The translations under genes were made by a program, and so were the position numbers. A stretch of 64,000 nucleotides of DNA from Paracidovorax sp031843945 (GTDB taxonomy: Bacteria > Pseudomonadota > Gammaproteobacteria > Burkholderiales > Burkholderiaceae_C). Location of the stretch: the NCBI RefSeq assembly GCF_031843945.1, contig NZ_JAVTJJ010000003.1:124001-188000 (forward strand). The letters are read 5' to 3'. Position 1 is the stretch's first letter. Every line of letters starts with the position of its first letter. The notes beneath the pieces are model-generated. The model made no database searches. It was not told the DNA's origin and was given only the letters and a program-made list of their open reading frames with translations. Positions 1 through 7,877 of this stretch are shown here, in pieces.

Positions 1-2756
1 TGGGCCAGAAAGCCTTCGTCCAACAGGCCGATGTTCGGCTTCTCCAGCCCCACCGCGTCAAAAATGTCCACCACGCTTTCAGACACCACAGCCTGGCTGA
101 TGATTTGGCGCACCGCCAGCTCGCGCTGCTCGTCGGTGCGTTGTTTGGCGGTGATGTCACGCTTGGTCAGGATGACCTTGACCCCTTGCATGAAGGCCAC
201 TTCCTCACGCACCGCCTTGGCCTCTTCCAGCGTGCAGCTCAGCGTGAAGGCGTGGCTCATTGCCAAGGCCGTGTCGGCGAACCGTTTTTTGCCGTCCTGT
301 CCAGCCTGACGTTGCAGCCCAAAAATATGGTCAGCAGCGCCCGCCAGCACCCGGTGGCCGCCCGTCAAAAAGCCGCTGTAGTCAAACCCGTGCAGCAGGG
401 CACGCAGCACGTCGAGCTTTTCCAGCACCACGCTGAAGGCCTCGTGCGCATCCACCGTGGGGCGGCCCCGGCCCTGGGCGGCGGTGTATTCCTTCATCGC
501 GGCTTTGAGCTCATTGCCGATGCCGATGTAGTCCACCACCAAGCCACCTTGCTTGTCCTTGAACACGCGGTTCACGCGGGCAATCGCCTGCATCAGGTTG
601 TGGCCCTTCATGGGCTTGTCCACATACAGCGTGTGCACGCAGGGCGCGTCAAAGCCGGTCAGCCACATGTCGCGCACGATCACGATGCGCAGCGGGTCGG
701 CCGGGTCTTTGAAGCGCTTTTCCAGCCGCTTTTTGACCTGCGCGCTGTAAATGTGCGGGCGCAGCAGGGCCTTATCGCTGGCGCTGCCGGTCATCACGAT
801 CTTGATGGCGCCCAGCTCGGGGTCGGCGTTGTGCCAGTCGGGGCGCAGGCGCACGATCTCGTTGTACAGGTGCGCGCAGATGTCGCGGCTCATGGCCACC
901 ACCATGGCCTTCCCGCTCTGTGCGGTGTTGCGCTCTTCAAAATGCGCCACCAGGTCTTGGGCCACGCGCGCCACGCGGGGCTCGGCGCCCACCACTTGCT
1001 CCAGCGCGGCCCAGCGGCTTTTCAGGCGCGACTGCACGCTTTCTTCTTCGTCCTCGGCCAGCTCGTCCACCTCGGCGTCGATGCTGGGCAGCTCGTCGGC
1101 CTTCAGGCCCAGCTTGACCATGCGGCTTTCGTAGTAAATGGCCACGGTGGCGCCGTCTTCCTTGGCCTGCTGCATGTCATACACGTGAATGTAGTCGCCA
1201 AACACAGCGCGCGTGTCGCGGTCGGTGCCGCTCACCGGGGTGCCGGTAAACGCCACAAACGTGGCGTTGGGCAGTGCATCGCGCAAGTGCTGGGCGTAGC
1301 CCACTTGGTAGCGCTCCACCGTGTTGGCGTCTGCACCGGCGCGGTAGGTGGGCGGCGCAAACTCAGCACGGTGTGTGGGTGCGGTGCCGCTGCCTGTGGT
1401 GATGGGAATTGCTACTGTATTAGTAGCTGTTAGCGCTTGTGTATCAAGCGCTAGGGCCTGATTTGGCTTGAAATTTTCCTTGCGCACCTTCAGCCGCGCC
1501 TCAAACCCGTACTGCGTGCGGTGCGCCTCGTCGGCAATCACCACGATGTTGTGGCGGTCTGACAGCATGGGGTAGCTGTCTTCGTCCTCGCCGGGCATGA
1601 ACTTCTGGATGGTGGCAAACACAATGCCGCCCGAGGGCCGGTTGGTCAGCAGCGCGCGCAGCTCTTGCCGGGTGCGGGCCTGCACGGGCTGCTCGCGCAG
1701 CAGGTCTTGCGCCAGGCCAAACACGCCCAGCAGCTGGCCGTCCAGGTCGTTGCGGTCGGTGATGACCACGATGGTCGGGTTCTGCAGCGCGGGCTCCTGC
1801 ATCACGCGGGCGGCAAAGCAGGTCATGGTGATGCTCTTGCCGCTGCCCTGCGTGTGCCACACCACGCCGCCCTTGCCCTTGATGGCTGGGTCTGCGCCAC
1901 TGCCCGGCGTGGCCGCAGCCACCACCTGCGCAATGGCGGCGCGCACTGCATGAAACTGGTGGTAGCCCGCGATCTTCTTCACCAACTGGCCATCGTCTTC
2001 AAACAGCACAAAGTAGCGCAGGTAGTCCAGCAGATACTGCAGCGCCAGCACGCCGCGCACCAGCGTCTGCAGCTCGTTGAACTGGCCCAGCGGGTCCAGC
2101 GCCACGCCGTCAATCGTGCGCCACGCCATGAAGCGCTCGGCGCTCGCGCTCAGCGACCCCAGCATCGCCTCGGTGCCGTCTGAAATTACCAGCACCTCGT
2201 TGGTGTGAAACAGGTCCGGGATCTGCTCCTTGTACGTCTGAATCTGGTCGTACGCCTTCCACACACTGGCGGCCTGGTCGGCGGGGTTCTTCAGCTCCAG
2301 CAGCACCAGCGGCAGGCCGTTCACAAACAGCACCACATCGGGCCGACGCGTGTGGCGCGGCCCGCGCACGCTGAACTGGTTCACAGCCAGCCAGTCATTG
2401 CGCTCGGGCGCGGCCCACTCCACCAGGCGCACAAAGTCGCCCACAGTCTCGTTGCCGCGCTGGTACTGCACCGGCACACCCGCCACCAGCAGCCGGTGAA
2501 ACCGCCGGTTGGCCGCCAGCAGCGCGGGCACGCCCAGGTCTTGCACCTGCGCCAGCGCGTCGTCAATGGCCGTGGCGGGCACGCCCGGGTTCAGCCGCAC
2601 CAGCGCCGCCCGCAGGCGGCCCGCTAGCAGCACCTGGCGGTAGTCGCTGCGCTCGGGCGCGGGGCCGTCAGGGGCAATGTCGGGGCCAGCGATGTGGGTG
2701 TAGCCCACGTCCTGCAGCCAGGCCAGGGTTTCGCGTTCGAGCTGGTCTTCGGTCAT
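1..2756 (-). CDS. hsdR: Type I restriction enzyme, R (motor/nuclease) subunit, C-terminus cut by window edge
   Basis: This is the ATP-dependent translocase and endonuclease subunit of a type I restriction-modification complex with HsdM and HsdS. About 918 residues are visible and the frame is open to the window start. A PD-(D/E)xK nuclease site is seen (PD about 139-140, ELK 154-156), then Walker A TQGSGKS (302-308), a DEAH-type box (409-412) and FTGTP near 503-507. The ATG at 2756 overlaps the stop of a 31-codon ORF (ATGA). It has no clear Shine-Dalgarno of its own, so it may be translationally coupled. Residues about 428-450 are encoded by a copy of the dispersed palindromic repeat. This sits in a 50-60 residue insertion between the DEAH box and the YAQHLRDALPN segment, where I recall other HsdR proteins being shorter. 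The family assignment is secure; activity with the insertion is not known. Confidence 0.95.
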   Translation of the reverse strand, partial: MTEDQLERETLAWLQDVGYTHIAGPDIAPDGPAPERSDYRQVLLAGRLRAALVRLNPGVPATAIDDALAQVQDLGVPALLAANRRFHRLLVAGVPVQYQRGNETVGDFVRLVEWAAPERNDWLAVNQFSVRGPRHTRRPDVVLFVNGLPLVLLELKNPADQAASVWKAYDQIQTYKEQIPDLFHTNEVLVISDGTEAMLGSLSASAERFMAWRTIDGVALDPLGQFNELQTLVRGVLALQYLLDYLRYFVLFEDDGQLVKKIAGYHQFHAVRAAIAQVVAAATPGSGADPAIKGKGGVVWHTQGSGKSITMTCFAARVMQEPALQNPTIVVITDRNDLDGQLLGVFGLAQDLLREQPVQARTRQELRALLTNRPSGGIVFATIQKFMPGEDEDSYPMLSDRHNIVVIADEAHRTQYGFEARLKVRKENFKPNQALALDTQALTATNTVAIPITTGSGTAPTHRAEFAPPTYRAGADANTVERYQVGYAQHLRDALPNATFVAFTGTPVSGTDRDTRAVFGDYIHVYDMQQAKEDGATVAIYYESRMVKLGLKADELPSIDAEVDELAEDEEESVQSRLKSRWAALEQVVGAEPRVARVAQDLVAHFEERNTAQSGKAMVVAMSRDICAHLYNEIVRLRPDWHNADPELGAIKIVMTGSASDKALLRPHIYSAQVKKRLEKRFKDPADPLRIVIVRDMWLTGFDAPCVHTLYVDKPMKGHNLMQAIARVNRVFKDKQGGLVVDYIGIGNELKAAMKEYTAAQGRGRPTVDAHEAFSVVLEKLDVLRALLHGFDYSGFLTGGHRVLAGAADHIFGLQRQAGQDGKKRFADTALAMSHAFTLSCTLEEAKAVREEVAFMQGVKVILTKRDITAKQRTDEQRELAVRQIISQAVVSESVVDIFDAVGLEKPNIGLLDEGFLA
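1409..1473 (-). repeat. AGCGCTTGAT palindromic repeat, copy 1, in frame inside hsdR
   Basis: A full-length copy: TAGCTGTTAGCGCTTG, a short loop, then CAAGCGCTAGGGCC and TTTGGCTTGAAA. It lies in the coding orientation of hsdR and adds no stop or frameshift. It encodes the residues around NQALALDTQALTATN. Confidence 0.85.
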
Positions 2757-2848
2757 ACCCTGCGGCAGCTGCTGGCCAGCTTCTTGAGGATGGCGGCGGT
2801 ATCGAAGCGGGTGGGGTCCAGCTGTTCGAGCGGGTGGAGCAGGGGCAT
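2753..2848 (-). pseudogene. 31-codon ORF coupled to hsdR, possible remnant of a Fic-family N-terminus
   Basis: Starting at ATG 2848, this ORF encodes 31 residues, including FDTAAILKKLASSCRR, and stops in the ATGA that starts hsdR. The segment FDTxAILKKLAxA-R resembles the start of the N-terminal domain of Fic-family AMP-transferases, which often accompany type I RM genes. The rest of such a protein is absent. I read it as a truncated remnant kept as a leader ORF feeding ribosomes into hsdR. The Fic link is from memory of the motif and is not certain. A genuine short leader peptide is the alternative. Confidence 0.4.
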
Positions 2849-2870
2849 GGCGGGGCTGCGGCGGACTGTG

Positions 2871-2983
2871 ATGTGTATAGAAAACCCGAATTTCTATACA
2901 TGTTAGCCAGCATGTGTATAGAAAACGCCATTTTTTAACCATGTGCGGACCCTCGTGGTCAGCTAAACGGGTTTTCTACACGT
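2871..2983. promoter_or_regulatory. Array of four TGTATAGAAA boxes upstream of hsdR
   Basis: An exact 10-bp inverted repeat (TGTATAGAAA at 2874-2883, TTTCTATACA at 2891-2900) is joined by a direct copy. The 15-mer ATGTGTATAGAAAAC occurs at both 2871-2885 and 2912-2926, 41 bp apart. A fourth, degenerate copy lies inverted at 2971-2983 (GTTTTCTACACGT). Repeated boxes in both orientations in front of a restriction gene look like binding sites for a dimeric regulator. No regulator gene lies next to them. Confidence 0.55.
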
Positions 2984-3018
2984 GGCGCCCAACGCCCAGG
3001 TGCCCTCCGGCCTCGCTG

Positions 3019-3067
3019 TGAAAGAATTCTTTAATAGGCCGCGCCGGTATGAAAGAACGCTTTCATA
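3019..3067. promoter_or_regulatory. Two tandem TGAAAG-N-CTTT palindromes, operator-like
   Basis: TGAAAGAATTCTTTAATA starts at 3019 and TGAAAGAACGCTTTCATA at 3050. They match at 15 of 18 positions and are 31 bp apart, about three helical turns. The first contains the perfect palindrome AAAGAATTCTTT (3021-3032); the second has arms ATGAAAG (3049-3055) and CTTTCAT (3060-3066). The spacing and symmetry suggest cooperative binding of a dimeric repressor or RM control protein. No experimental equivalent is known to me. Confidence 0.5.
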
Positions 3068-3168
3068 AGTCTTCGAGGGGGCAGGTGAACACCATACGGG
3101 TCCCGGAGCCGATCTGGCTTGCTCCGCGAGGCAGAGACAGGGGCATCTTCTAGCCGGAAATGCAGGTG

Positions 3169-3190
3169 TTAGGCTAAACTCACAGCCTAA
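3169..3190 (-). terminator. Weak hairpin at the 3' end of the DUF3800 gene
   Basis: TTAGGCT (3169-3175) and AGCCTAA (3184-3190) form a 7-bp stem with an 8-nt loop at the stop codon of the leftward DUF3800 gene. There is no strong U-tract, so termination here is only possible. Confidence 0.3.
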
Positions 3191-4092
3191 GTGGATTGGG
3201 GGTTCCTGGTCGGCGCTACAGCCTCGGTGGGTTCATCGGGGCTTTTCGCTTTCTGGGGCGGATAAATCACCAGCCCCACATCCTCAAACCCCGCGCCCAC
3301 GCCAGCGCGGCCACCGTCGCAGAAGAACTTTTTCTTCAGCACCTCAAATGCCTGGTTTGGCTGGGTGGGGCGAAGGTAGTTCAGGCCCACAGGGCGGGCC
3401 ACCAAGTCGGCCAGCTGCAGCCCCGCCAAGTTGGTCTTTTTGTCGGCAAACACGACATCAAACGGCAAAACCCGGTTGCCAGGGTTGTCACCGTCGCAGA
3501 TGCGGCGAAATTCCAGCTCCAGCTCGGCATCTTCTTTTTTGCCACGGCATTCCACCACCACATGGGTCTTCACCCGGTCTTGCCCTTTCTCGGCCAGAAA
3601 ACCGCGCAATGCCTCCAGCCCGATGCCCAGCGCAATGTGATACGGGTTGCTGGCTGCCCCCGCGGCGCGGTTCAGGCGGGCTTTGTCCACCACGCAGGCG
3701 ATCAAGATGAAGTTGCTGGCCTCCATGATGGAGGTCAGCCCCGCCATGAACGCATCGCGCGTGGGGCGGTGGGCCAGAAAGGCAAAGTCGCCCTTTTGCT
3801 TGCGAATCTCGTTCTCGTGCAACACCACGCTGTCGTGGCCAAAGTAGTTGAACTTGAGCTTCTCCACCGCAGGCACGATCTTTTCTGCGTAGTGCCGCTT
3901 GTGAAAGATGCACAGCGCCAGCACAAACACCGGGTAGTCCTTGTCAACGCTGGCCAGTGAGTGGTCACCGCTTTCATCCACATACACCACGTAGTCACTG
4001 AACCGACGGGCAGCAGGCTCCTGCGGTGCGTGCTCCACGGGCGTGGGCTCTGCAGACTCGAACAGCGCGTATTGCGTACCGGCAGGCGTCAT
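3187..4092 (-). CDS. DUF3800 domain-containing protein
   Basis: A 301-residue protein of the DUF3800 family, which is thought to have an RNase H-like fold and is often found with defence genes. The hallmark N-terminal motif VYVDESGDH is at about 37-44. Other acidic positions appear in HENE, VVECRGKKED and the C-terminal QLADLVA segment, consistent with a metal-binding nuclease-like site. It lies between hsdS and hsdR, in the same orientation, with 84 bp after hsdS. The position suggests an accessory of the RM locus, but its role is not established. It has no membrane segment or signal peptide. The last 25 residues are low-complexity and rich in proline. Confidence 0.8.
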   Translation of the reverse strand: MTPAGTQYALFESAEPTPVEHAPQEPAARRFSDYVVYVDESGDHSLASVDKDYPVFVLALCIFHKRHYAEKIVPAVEKLKFNYFGHDSVVLHENEIRKQKGDFAFLAHRPTRDAFMAGLTSIMEASNFILIACVVDKARLNRAAGAASNPYHIALGIGLEALRGFLAEKGQDRVKTHVVVECRGKKEDAELELEFRRICDGDNPGNRVLPFDVVFADKKTNLAGLQLADLVARPVGLNYLRPTQPNQAFEVLKKKFFCDGGRAGVGAGFEDVGLVIYPPQKAKSPDEPTEAVAPTRNPQST

Positions 4093-4124
4093 GGTGCGGT
4101 GCGGACGGGGTTTATTGATAAAAA

Positions 4125-4168
4125 CAGGCGCTAGCGCTTGTGGTGAAAGCGCAAGCAGCTATAAAAAT
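4125..4168 (+). repeat. AGCGCTTGAT palindromic repeat, copy 2 (hsdS-DUF3800 spacer)
   Basis: GCGCTAGCGCTTG, a loop, then AAAGCGCAAGCAGCTAT. It fills most of the 84-bp spacer between hsdS and the DUF3800 gene, so any hsdM-hsdS-DUF3800 transcript would contain it as a hairpin. Confidence 0.75.
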
Positions 4169-4176
4169 CAGAGCGT

Positions 4177-5517
4177 TCATGCTTGCAACGCCCCGCCCAG
4201 GGCTGCCTCGGTGGCGGCCTGGGCTTCGGGCAAGCGCAACTGGCCGGAGATCAGGCGGGGGAGCAGGGTGTCGCGGAGGGTGGAGAGGGTTTGGGCTTGC
4301 TTTTCATGCGTCTTCAAAAGTGCGAAAACCGCACTAACTTGATCTTGAAATGCAGCAGATACCTCCGCATTCGGGACGCATATCGGCATTTCGCGCACGG
4401 TCTTTGAATTCACCGCGTCCGCAATCGAGGACGTACTGCTCAAACTTGAGAAATCAAACTGCCTCAAATGCAAATAGATGAACTCCGAAGAAAGGGGCGA
4501 CTTTGAATCAAGCCTGAAATGCGCAATTGCCTCATTCGTAGTCATTTCACCATCGGTGATGGCCACCCGACCGATGGTCATCTTGAAGCTCATCAAGACG
4601 GTGTTGTCGGGTACTCGCCGAACATTGAATTTGTCAACAGCTTCGGAAGTCAGAAATTCGCTGGTCCCACTCGCAAACACGCCTACGGCACCCATGTCGC
4701 GAATAGAGACCCATCTCACGTCGTTTGAATCCTCGCTAAACCAGTGTTGCTCCTTGCGCGGTGGCGTCTTGCCGATTCCAACTGTCGAAACGTCTGCCAT
4801 CGTGGCGGTTGTCCATCCCTTCGGCACCCACCCCAACTCCGACTCCTCCAGCGCATCGGGAAACAGCGCGGCGGTGGCTTCGTCCATGCCTTCGGGGGCG
4901 CGGCCTTCCATCTTGGCGCGCACGGGATCGAAATCGACAAACCACGACTTGAACAGCGCCTGGGCAATGGCTTCGAGCGTGGCGTTGGTTTCGCGCAGGA
5001 GGGTGATGCGGTCGTCGGTTGAGCCCAGTAATTCTGCAACTTCGCGTTGGACGCCGAGCGGGGGCGTTGGTACTTTGAGCGCTTCGAGCACTGGAATACG
5101 CAAGTTGCTCACGGTTGAGCCTGTTCCTTCACTCCACCCGATCTGATGCTGGAGGTAGGGTGACTGAAGTGCATAAAGCAAGAACCGGCTGTCCACCTTG
5201 GCAGGATCAGGCCGCAGCAACACCTGCCGCTGTCCGAGGCAGCATTTCAGGCCTACGGGAATCTGGCATACGTCGCCCATTGGCGCCTCGCGAGTGATGA
5301 CCAAATCACCTGCTTGCGGAGCGGCACGTCGAACCCTTCCCAGATAGTGCGACTCGTCGGTGTAGCTGGGGTTCGAGAGATCGAGTCTGCCGCCTTTGAT
5401 GTTTTGGTTCCGAAGAACAATCACGCCCGTCTCGGTCCATTCTGGCGTGGCATGCGGACAGTCAGCAACGAGAAGGCAGAGCGATTCGAGTGTGTGCTGC
5501 TGGACCTCAGAACTCAT
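4177..5517 (-). CDS. hsdS: Type I restriction-modification specificity subunit
   Basis: This 446-residue protein sets the DNA target of the HsdMS methylase and HsdRMS nuclease. Two target-recognition domains are visible. The first covers about 1-150. It is followed by a conserved helical spacer containing ETNATLEAIAQALFKSWFVDFDPVRAKMEG. The second TRD (about 235-390) starts after LGWVPKGW. A C-terminal helix ends in LLPRLISGQLRLPEA. The first 11 bases overlap hsdM, indicating translational coupling. Parts of both TRDs have lower GC than the flanking genes, as expected for exchangeable recognition domains. The recognition sequence cannot be read from the protein. Confidence 0.95.
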   Translation of the reverse strand: MSSEVQQHTLESLCLLVADCPHATPEWTETGVIVLRNQNIKGGRLDLSNPSYTDESHYLGRVRRAAPQAGDLVITREAPMGDVCQIPVGLKCCLGQRQVLLRPDPAKVDSRFLLYALQSPYLQHQIGWSEGTGSTVSNLRIPVLEALKVPTPPLGVQREVAELLGSTDDRITLLRETNATLEAIAQALFKSWFVDFDPVRAKMEGRAPEGMDEATAALFPDALEESELGWVPKGWTTATMADVSTVGIGKTPPRKEQHWFSEDSNDVRWVSIRDMGAVGVFASGTSEFLTSEAVDKFNVRRVPDNTVLMSFKMTIGRVAITDGEMTTNEAIAHFRLDSKSPLSSEFIYLHLRQFDFSSLSSTSSIADAVNSKTVREMPICVPNAEVSAAFQDQVSAVFALLKTHEKQAQTLSTLRDTLLPRLISGQLRLPEAQAATEAALGGALQA

Positions 5518-7147
5518 ACCCCAGCCCCCCCAGTTTCTGCCGAATCACCGCATCCAACTCCACGCCCTTGGCCATTTGCTCGCCCAGCTTCTCCGTCAGC
5601 TTGACCATTTTGTCGGCAAAGGCTTCGTCGTCGTCCTCCACCGCCTCGGCGCCCACGTAGCGGCCGGGGGTGAGCACGTGGCCGTGCTGGGCGATCTCGG
5701 CCAGGGGCACGCTGCGGCAGAAGCCGGGGATGTCTTGGTAGGGAGTGGCGGGACGGGGGTGGGCTTCGACGGGCTCAGCCTGAACGGTTTGGGGCGTTCT
5801 GGCTTCGACAGGCTCGGCCCGAACGGGGTTGGCGGTGGGCGCGGGCTCGCCGCGCCAGGCGGCTACGGTGGCGGCGATGCGGTCGATGACTTCGTCGGTC
5901 AGCTCGCCCTGAACCCGGCTGATCATGGTGGCGAGTTTGCGGGCGTCGATGAACAGCACTTCGCCCTTGCGCTTTTTGCTCTTGGCCAAGAACCACAGGC
6001 ACGCGGGGATTTGCGTGTTGAAGAACAGCTGGCCGGGCAGGGCAATCATCACTTCCACCACGTCGGCATCGACCATGGCGGCGCGGATCTGGCCCTCGTT
6101 GTTTTGGCTGCTGCTCATGCTGCCGTTGGCCAGCACGATGCCCGCACGACCCGTGGGCTTGAGGTGGTGCAGCATGTGCTGCAGCCAGGCGGTGTTGGCG
6201 TTGCCGTGCGGTGGGTCGCCATACACCCAACGGGCGTCGCCCTCCAGGCTGGGGTGCCACCAGTCGCTGATGTTGAAGGGCGGGTTGGCCAGGATGAAGT
6301 CGGCGCGCAGGTCGGGGTGCTGGTTGCGCACAAAGGTGTCGGCGGGTTCTTTGCCCAAATTGCACTCAATTCCGCGAATGGCCAGGTTCATGGCCGCCAA
6401 CCGTCGGGTGGTGGGATTGCTTTCTTGTCCGTAGATTGACACATCGCTCTTCTCGCCGCCGTGTGCCTCGATGAACTTTTCACTCTGCACAAACATGCCG
6501 CCGCTGCCGCAGCACGGGTCGTACACCTTGCCGGTGTGCGGGTTGAGCACGGCCACCAGGGTTTTGACGATGCTGGCCGGCGTGTAGAACTGCCCGCCGC
6601 GCTTGCCCTCTGCACTGGCGAACATGCCCAGAAAGTATTCGTACACCTGGCCCAGGGTGTCGCGCGCTACGTCGGGGGTGTCGCCAAAGCCTATTGTTGA
6701 TACCAGGTCCACCAGCTCGCCCAGTTTGCCGTCGGGCAACTGCGCACGGGCGTAGCGTTTGTCGAGGATGCCTTTGAGCGTGGGGTTCTCGGCCTCGATC
6801 AGCGCAAGTGCGTCGTCAATGCGTTTGCCAATGTCGGGCTGCTTGGCGGCGCTGCGCAGTTGCTCCCACCGGGCGGCTTCGGGCACCCAGAAGACGTTAG
6901 CTTCTTTGTAGTAGTCGCGGTCTTCCAGCTCGGCGGCTATGTCGGCGGGGTCGGCATCGCCGTAGAAGTATTCGTCGCCCGGGTTGGTCAGGCGCGCCGT
7001 CAGCTCGGCGCGACGGGCGGCAAAGGTGTCGGAAATGTATTTGACGAAGATGAGGCCGAGCACCAGGTGCTTGTATTCGGCGGCGTCCATGTTGGCGCGC
7101 AGCTTGTCGGCGGTGGCCCAGAGGGTTTTCTTCAGATCGACGTTCAT
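5507..7147 (-). CDS. hsdM: Type I restriction-modification DNA methyltransferase subunit
   Basis: An N6-adenine methyltransferase of 546 residues that modifies the HsdS target using S-adenosylmethionine. The N-terminal HsdM domain covers about 5-140. The SAM motif DPCCGSGG is at about 210-217 and the catalytic NPPF at 288-291. GQFYTP before motif I is typical of the family. Residues about 441-461 (NPVRAEPVEA, then QAEPVEA) are encoded by two copies of a short repeat inserted in frame, in a region where HsdM length varies. It is the first gene of the leftward hsd cluster and overlaps hsdS. The catalytic core is intact. Confidence 0.95.
   Translation of the reverse strand: MNVDLKKTLWATADKLRANMDAAEYKHLVLGLIFVKYISDTFAARRAELTARLTNPGDEYFYGDADPADIAAELEDRDYYKEANVFWVPEAARWEQLRSAAKQPDIGKRIDDALALIEAENPTLKGILDKRYARAQLPDGKLGELVDLVSTIGFGDTPDVARDTLGQVYEYFLGMFASAEGKRGGQFYTPASIVKTLVAVLNPHTGKVYDPCCGSGGMFVQSEKFIEAHGGEKSDVSIYGQESNPTTRRLAAMNLAIRGIECNLGKEPADTFVRNQHPDLRADFILANPPFNISDWWHPSLEGDARWVYGDPPHGNANTAWLQHMLHHLKPTGRAGIVLANGSMSSSQNNEGQIRAAMVDADVVEVMIALPGQLFFNTQIPACLWFLAKSKKRKGEVLFIDARKLATMISRVQGELTDEVIDRIAATVAAWRGEPAPTANPVRAEPVEARTPQTVQAEPVEAHPRPATPYQDIPGFCRSVPLAEIAQHGHVLTPGRYVGAEAVEDDDEAFADKMVKLTEKLGEQMAKGVELDAVIRQKLGGLGYEF
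5764..5826. repeat. Two CTTCGAC(A/G)GGCTC repeats in frame inside hsdM
   Basis: Copies at 5764-5787 and 5803-5826 begin CTTCGACGGGCTCAGCCTGA and CTTCGACAGGCTCGGCCCGA and end in ACGG. This is the widespread proteobacterial repeat around TTCGACAGGCTCAGCCCGAA, whose translation gives RAEPVEA. Both copies keep the hsdM frame. Confidence 0.85.
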
Positions 7148-7317
7148 GCGGGCAAAGGGAAGTCGTGGCGGGCACGCTCAGAGCACGTGGCACGCAAAGC
7201 CTACTATTGTGCCGCCTCACCCTTTGTCGAAGGCCGTTATGCCCCGGCGCAGCTACGCCGCTGGACGCCACCGAGGCCGGGCGACGCGTTGGTGAACGCG
7301 ATAGCCCGTCAGCCCCC

Positions 7318-7858
7318 TCAGAACTGGTAGTTCGCGCTCACCAGAAAGTTGCGCGGTGCTCCGGGCATGGCGTTGGAGCGCCAGTATTCTTGTCCAGCAG
7401 GTTGGACACGGCCAGAGTGACCGTCCACGGTGCGGCGCGCCACCCCACCAGCGCGTCCTAACGGGTGTAGCCGGGCACGATGGCGGCGTTGAGTGCATTG
7501 GTGTAGCGGCGGCTGGTGTGCGTCACGCCCACTTCGGCGTACCAGGCACCCGCGGGCGCATAGCGCAGGAACAGGTTGCCATTGCGCTTGGCGGTGTTGA
7601 GCAGGTACTTGTCTTCATTGGCAGGCACGCTGAGGTCTTCGGTGACCTTGGCGCTCATCACGCCGACGCCGCCGCGCACGGCGAAGCGGAACGGGTCGGT
7701 GTCGGGCTCGGGGCGGTACCGGATGTTGTAGTGCTCCAGTTCGTACACCGCCAGCTGGGTGGACAGGGCGCCGTTCAGCCAGTCGCTCTTGATGCCGACC
7801 TCGATCTGGCGCGAGCGCTGGGGTTCTTCGAGCGGGCTTGCACCCCCATCGACAAACG
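7318..7858 (-). pseudogene. C-terminal remnant of a TonB-dependent (siderophore-type) receptor
   Basis: Translation on the minus strand gives receptor-type beta-barrel sequence: QIEVGIKSDWLNGALSTQLA, then YELEHYNIRY, then AEVGVTHTSRRYTN. An in-frame TAG interrupts it at 7458-7460. The same frame resumes with DALVGWRAAPWTVTLAVSNL. A single-base frameshift near 7387 then moves the reading frame. The classical ending (YWRSNAMPGAPRNFLVSANY, then QF and stop) follows in the shifted frame and stops at 7318. The plug and most of the barrel are missing upstream of about 7858, where the DUF350 gene ends. With 5' truncation, a nonsense codon and a frameshift, this is clearly dead. It probably once imported a ferric siderophore. 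Confidence 0.85.
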
Positions 7859-7877
7859 AGATCGGCTTAGTGCGCCC

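Larger units (their letters stand above)
2849..3186. other. hsdR upstream region: operator-like repeats, no intact gene
   Basis: This 338-bp gap separates the DUF3800 gene from the hsdR leader ORF. It holds two repeat sets listed separately (TATAGAAA boxes and two GAAAG/CTTTC palindromes). On the plus strand there is also a 22-codon ORF starting at GTG 3085, behind a GAGGGGG stretch and ending at TAG 3151-3153, with no recognisable product. The mix suggests the scar of a lost small gene, perhaps a regulator, between the RM genes. Confidence 0.5.

Noticed and set aside
105..1433. Plus-strand frame of 442 codons opposite hsdR
   Set aside because: hsdR is continuous on the minus strand with nuclease and helicase motifs; the plus frame is a shadow.
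3085..3153. A 22-codon plus-strand ORF with a purine-rich stretch upstream
   Set aside because: The product is not recognisable and the ORF is too short to call a gene; it is mentioned only as part of the gap.
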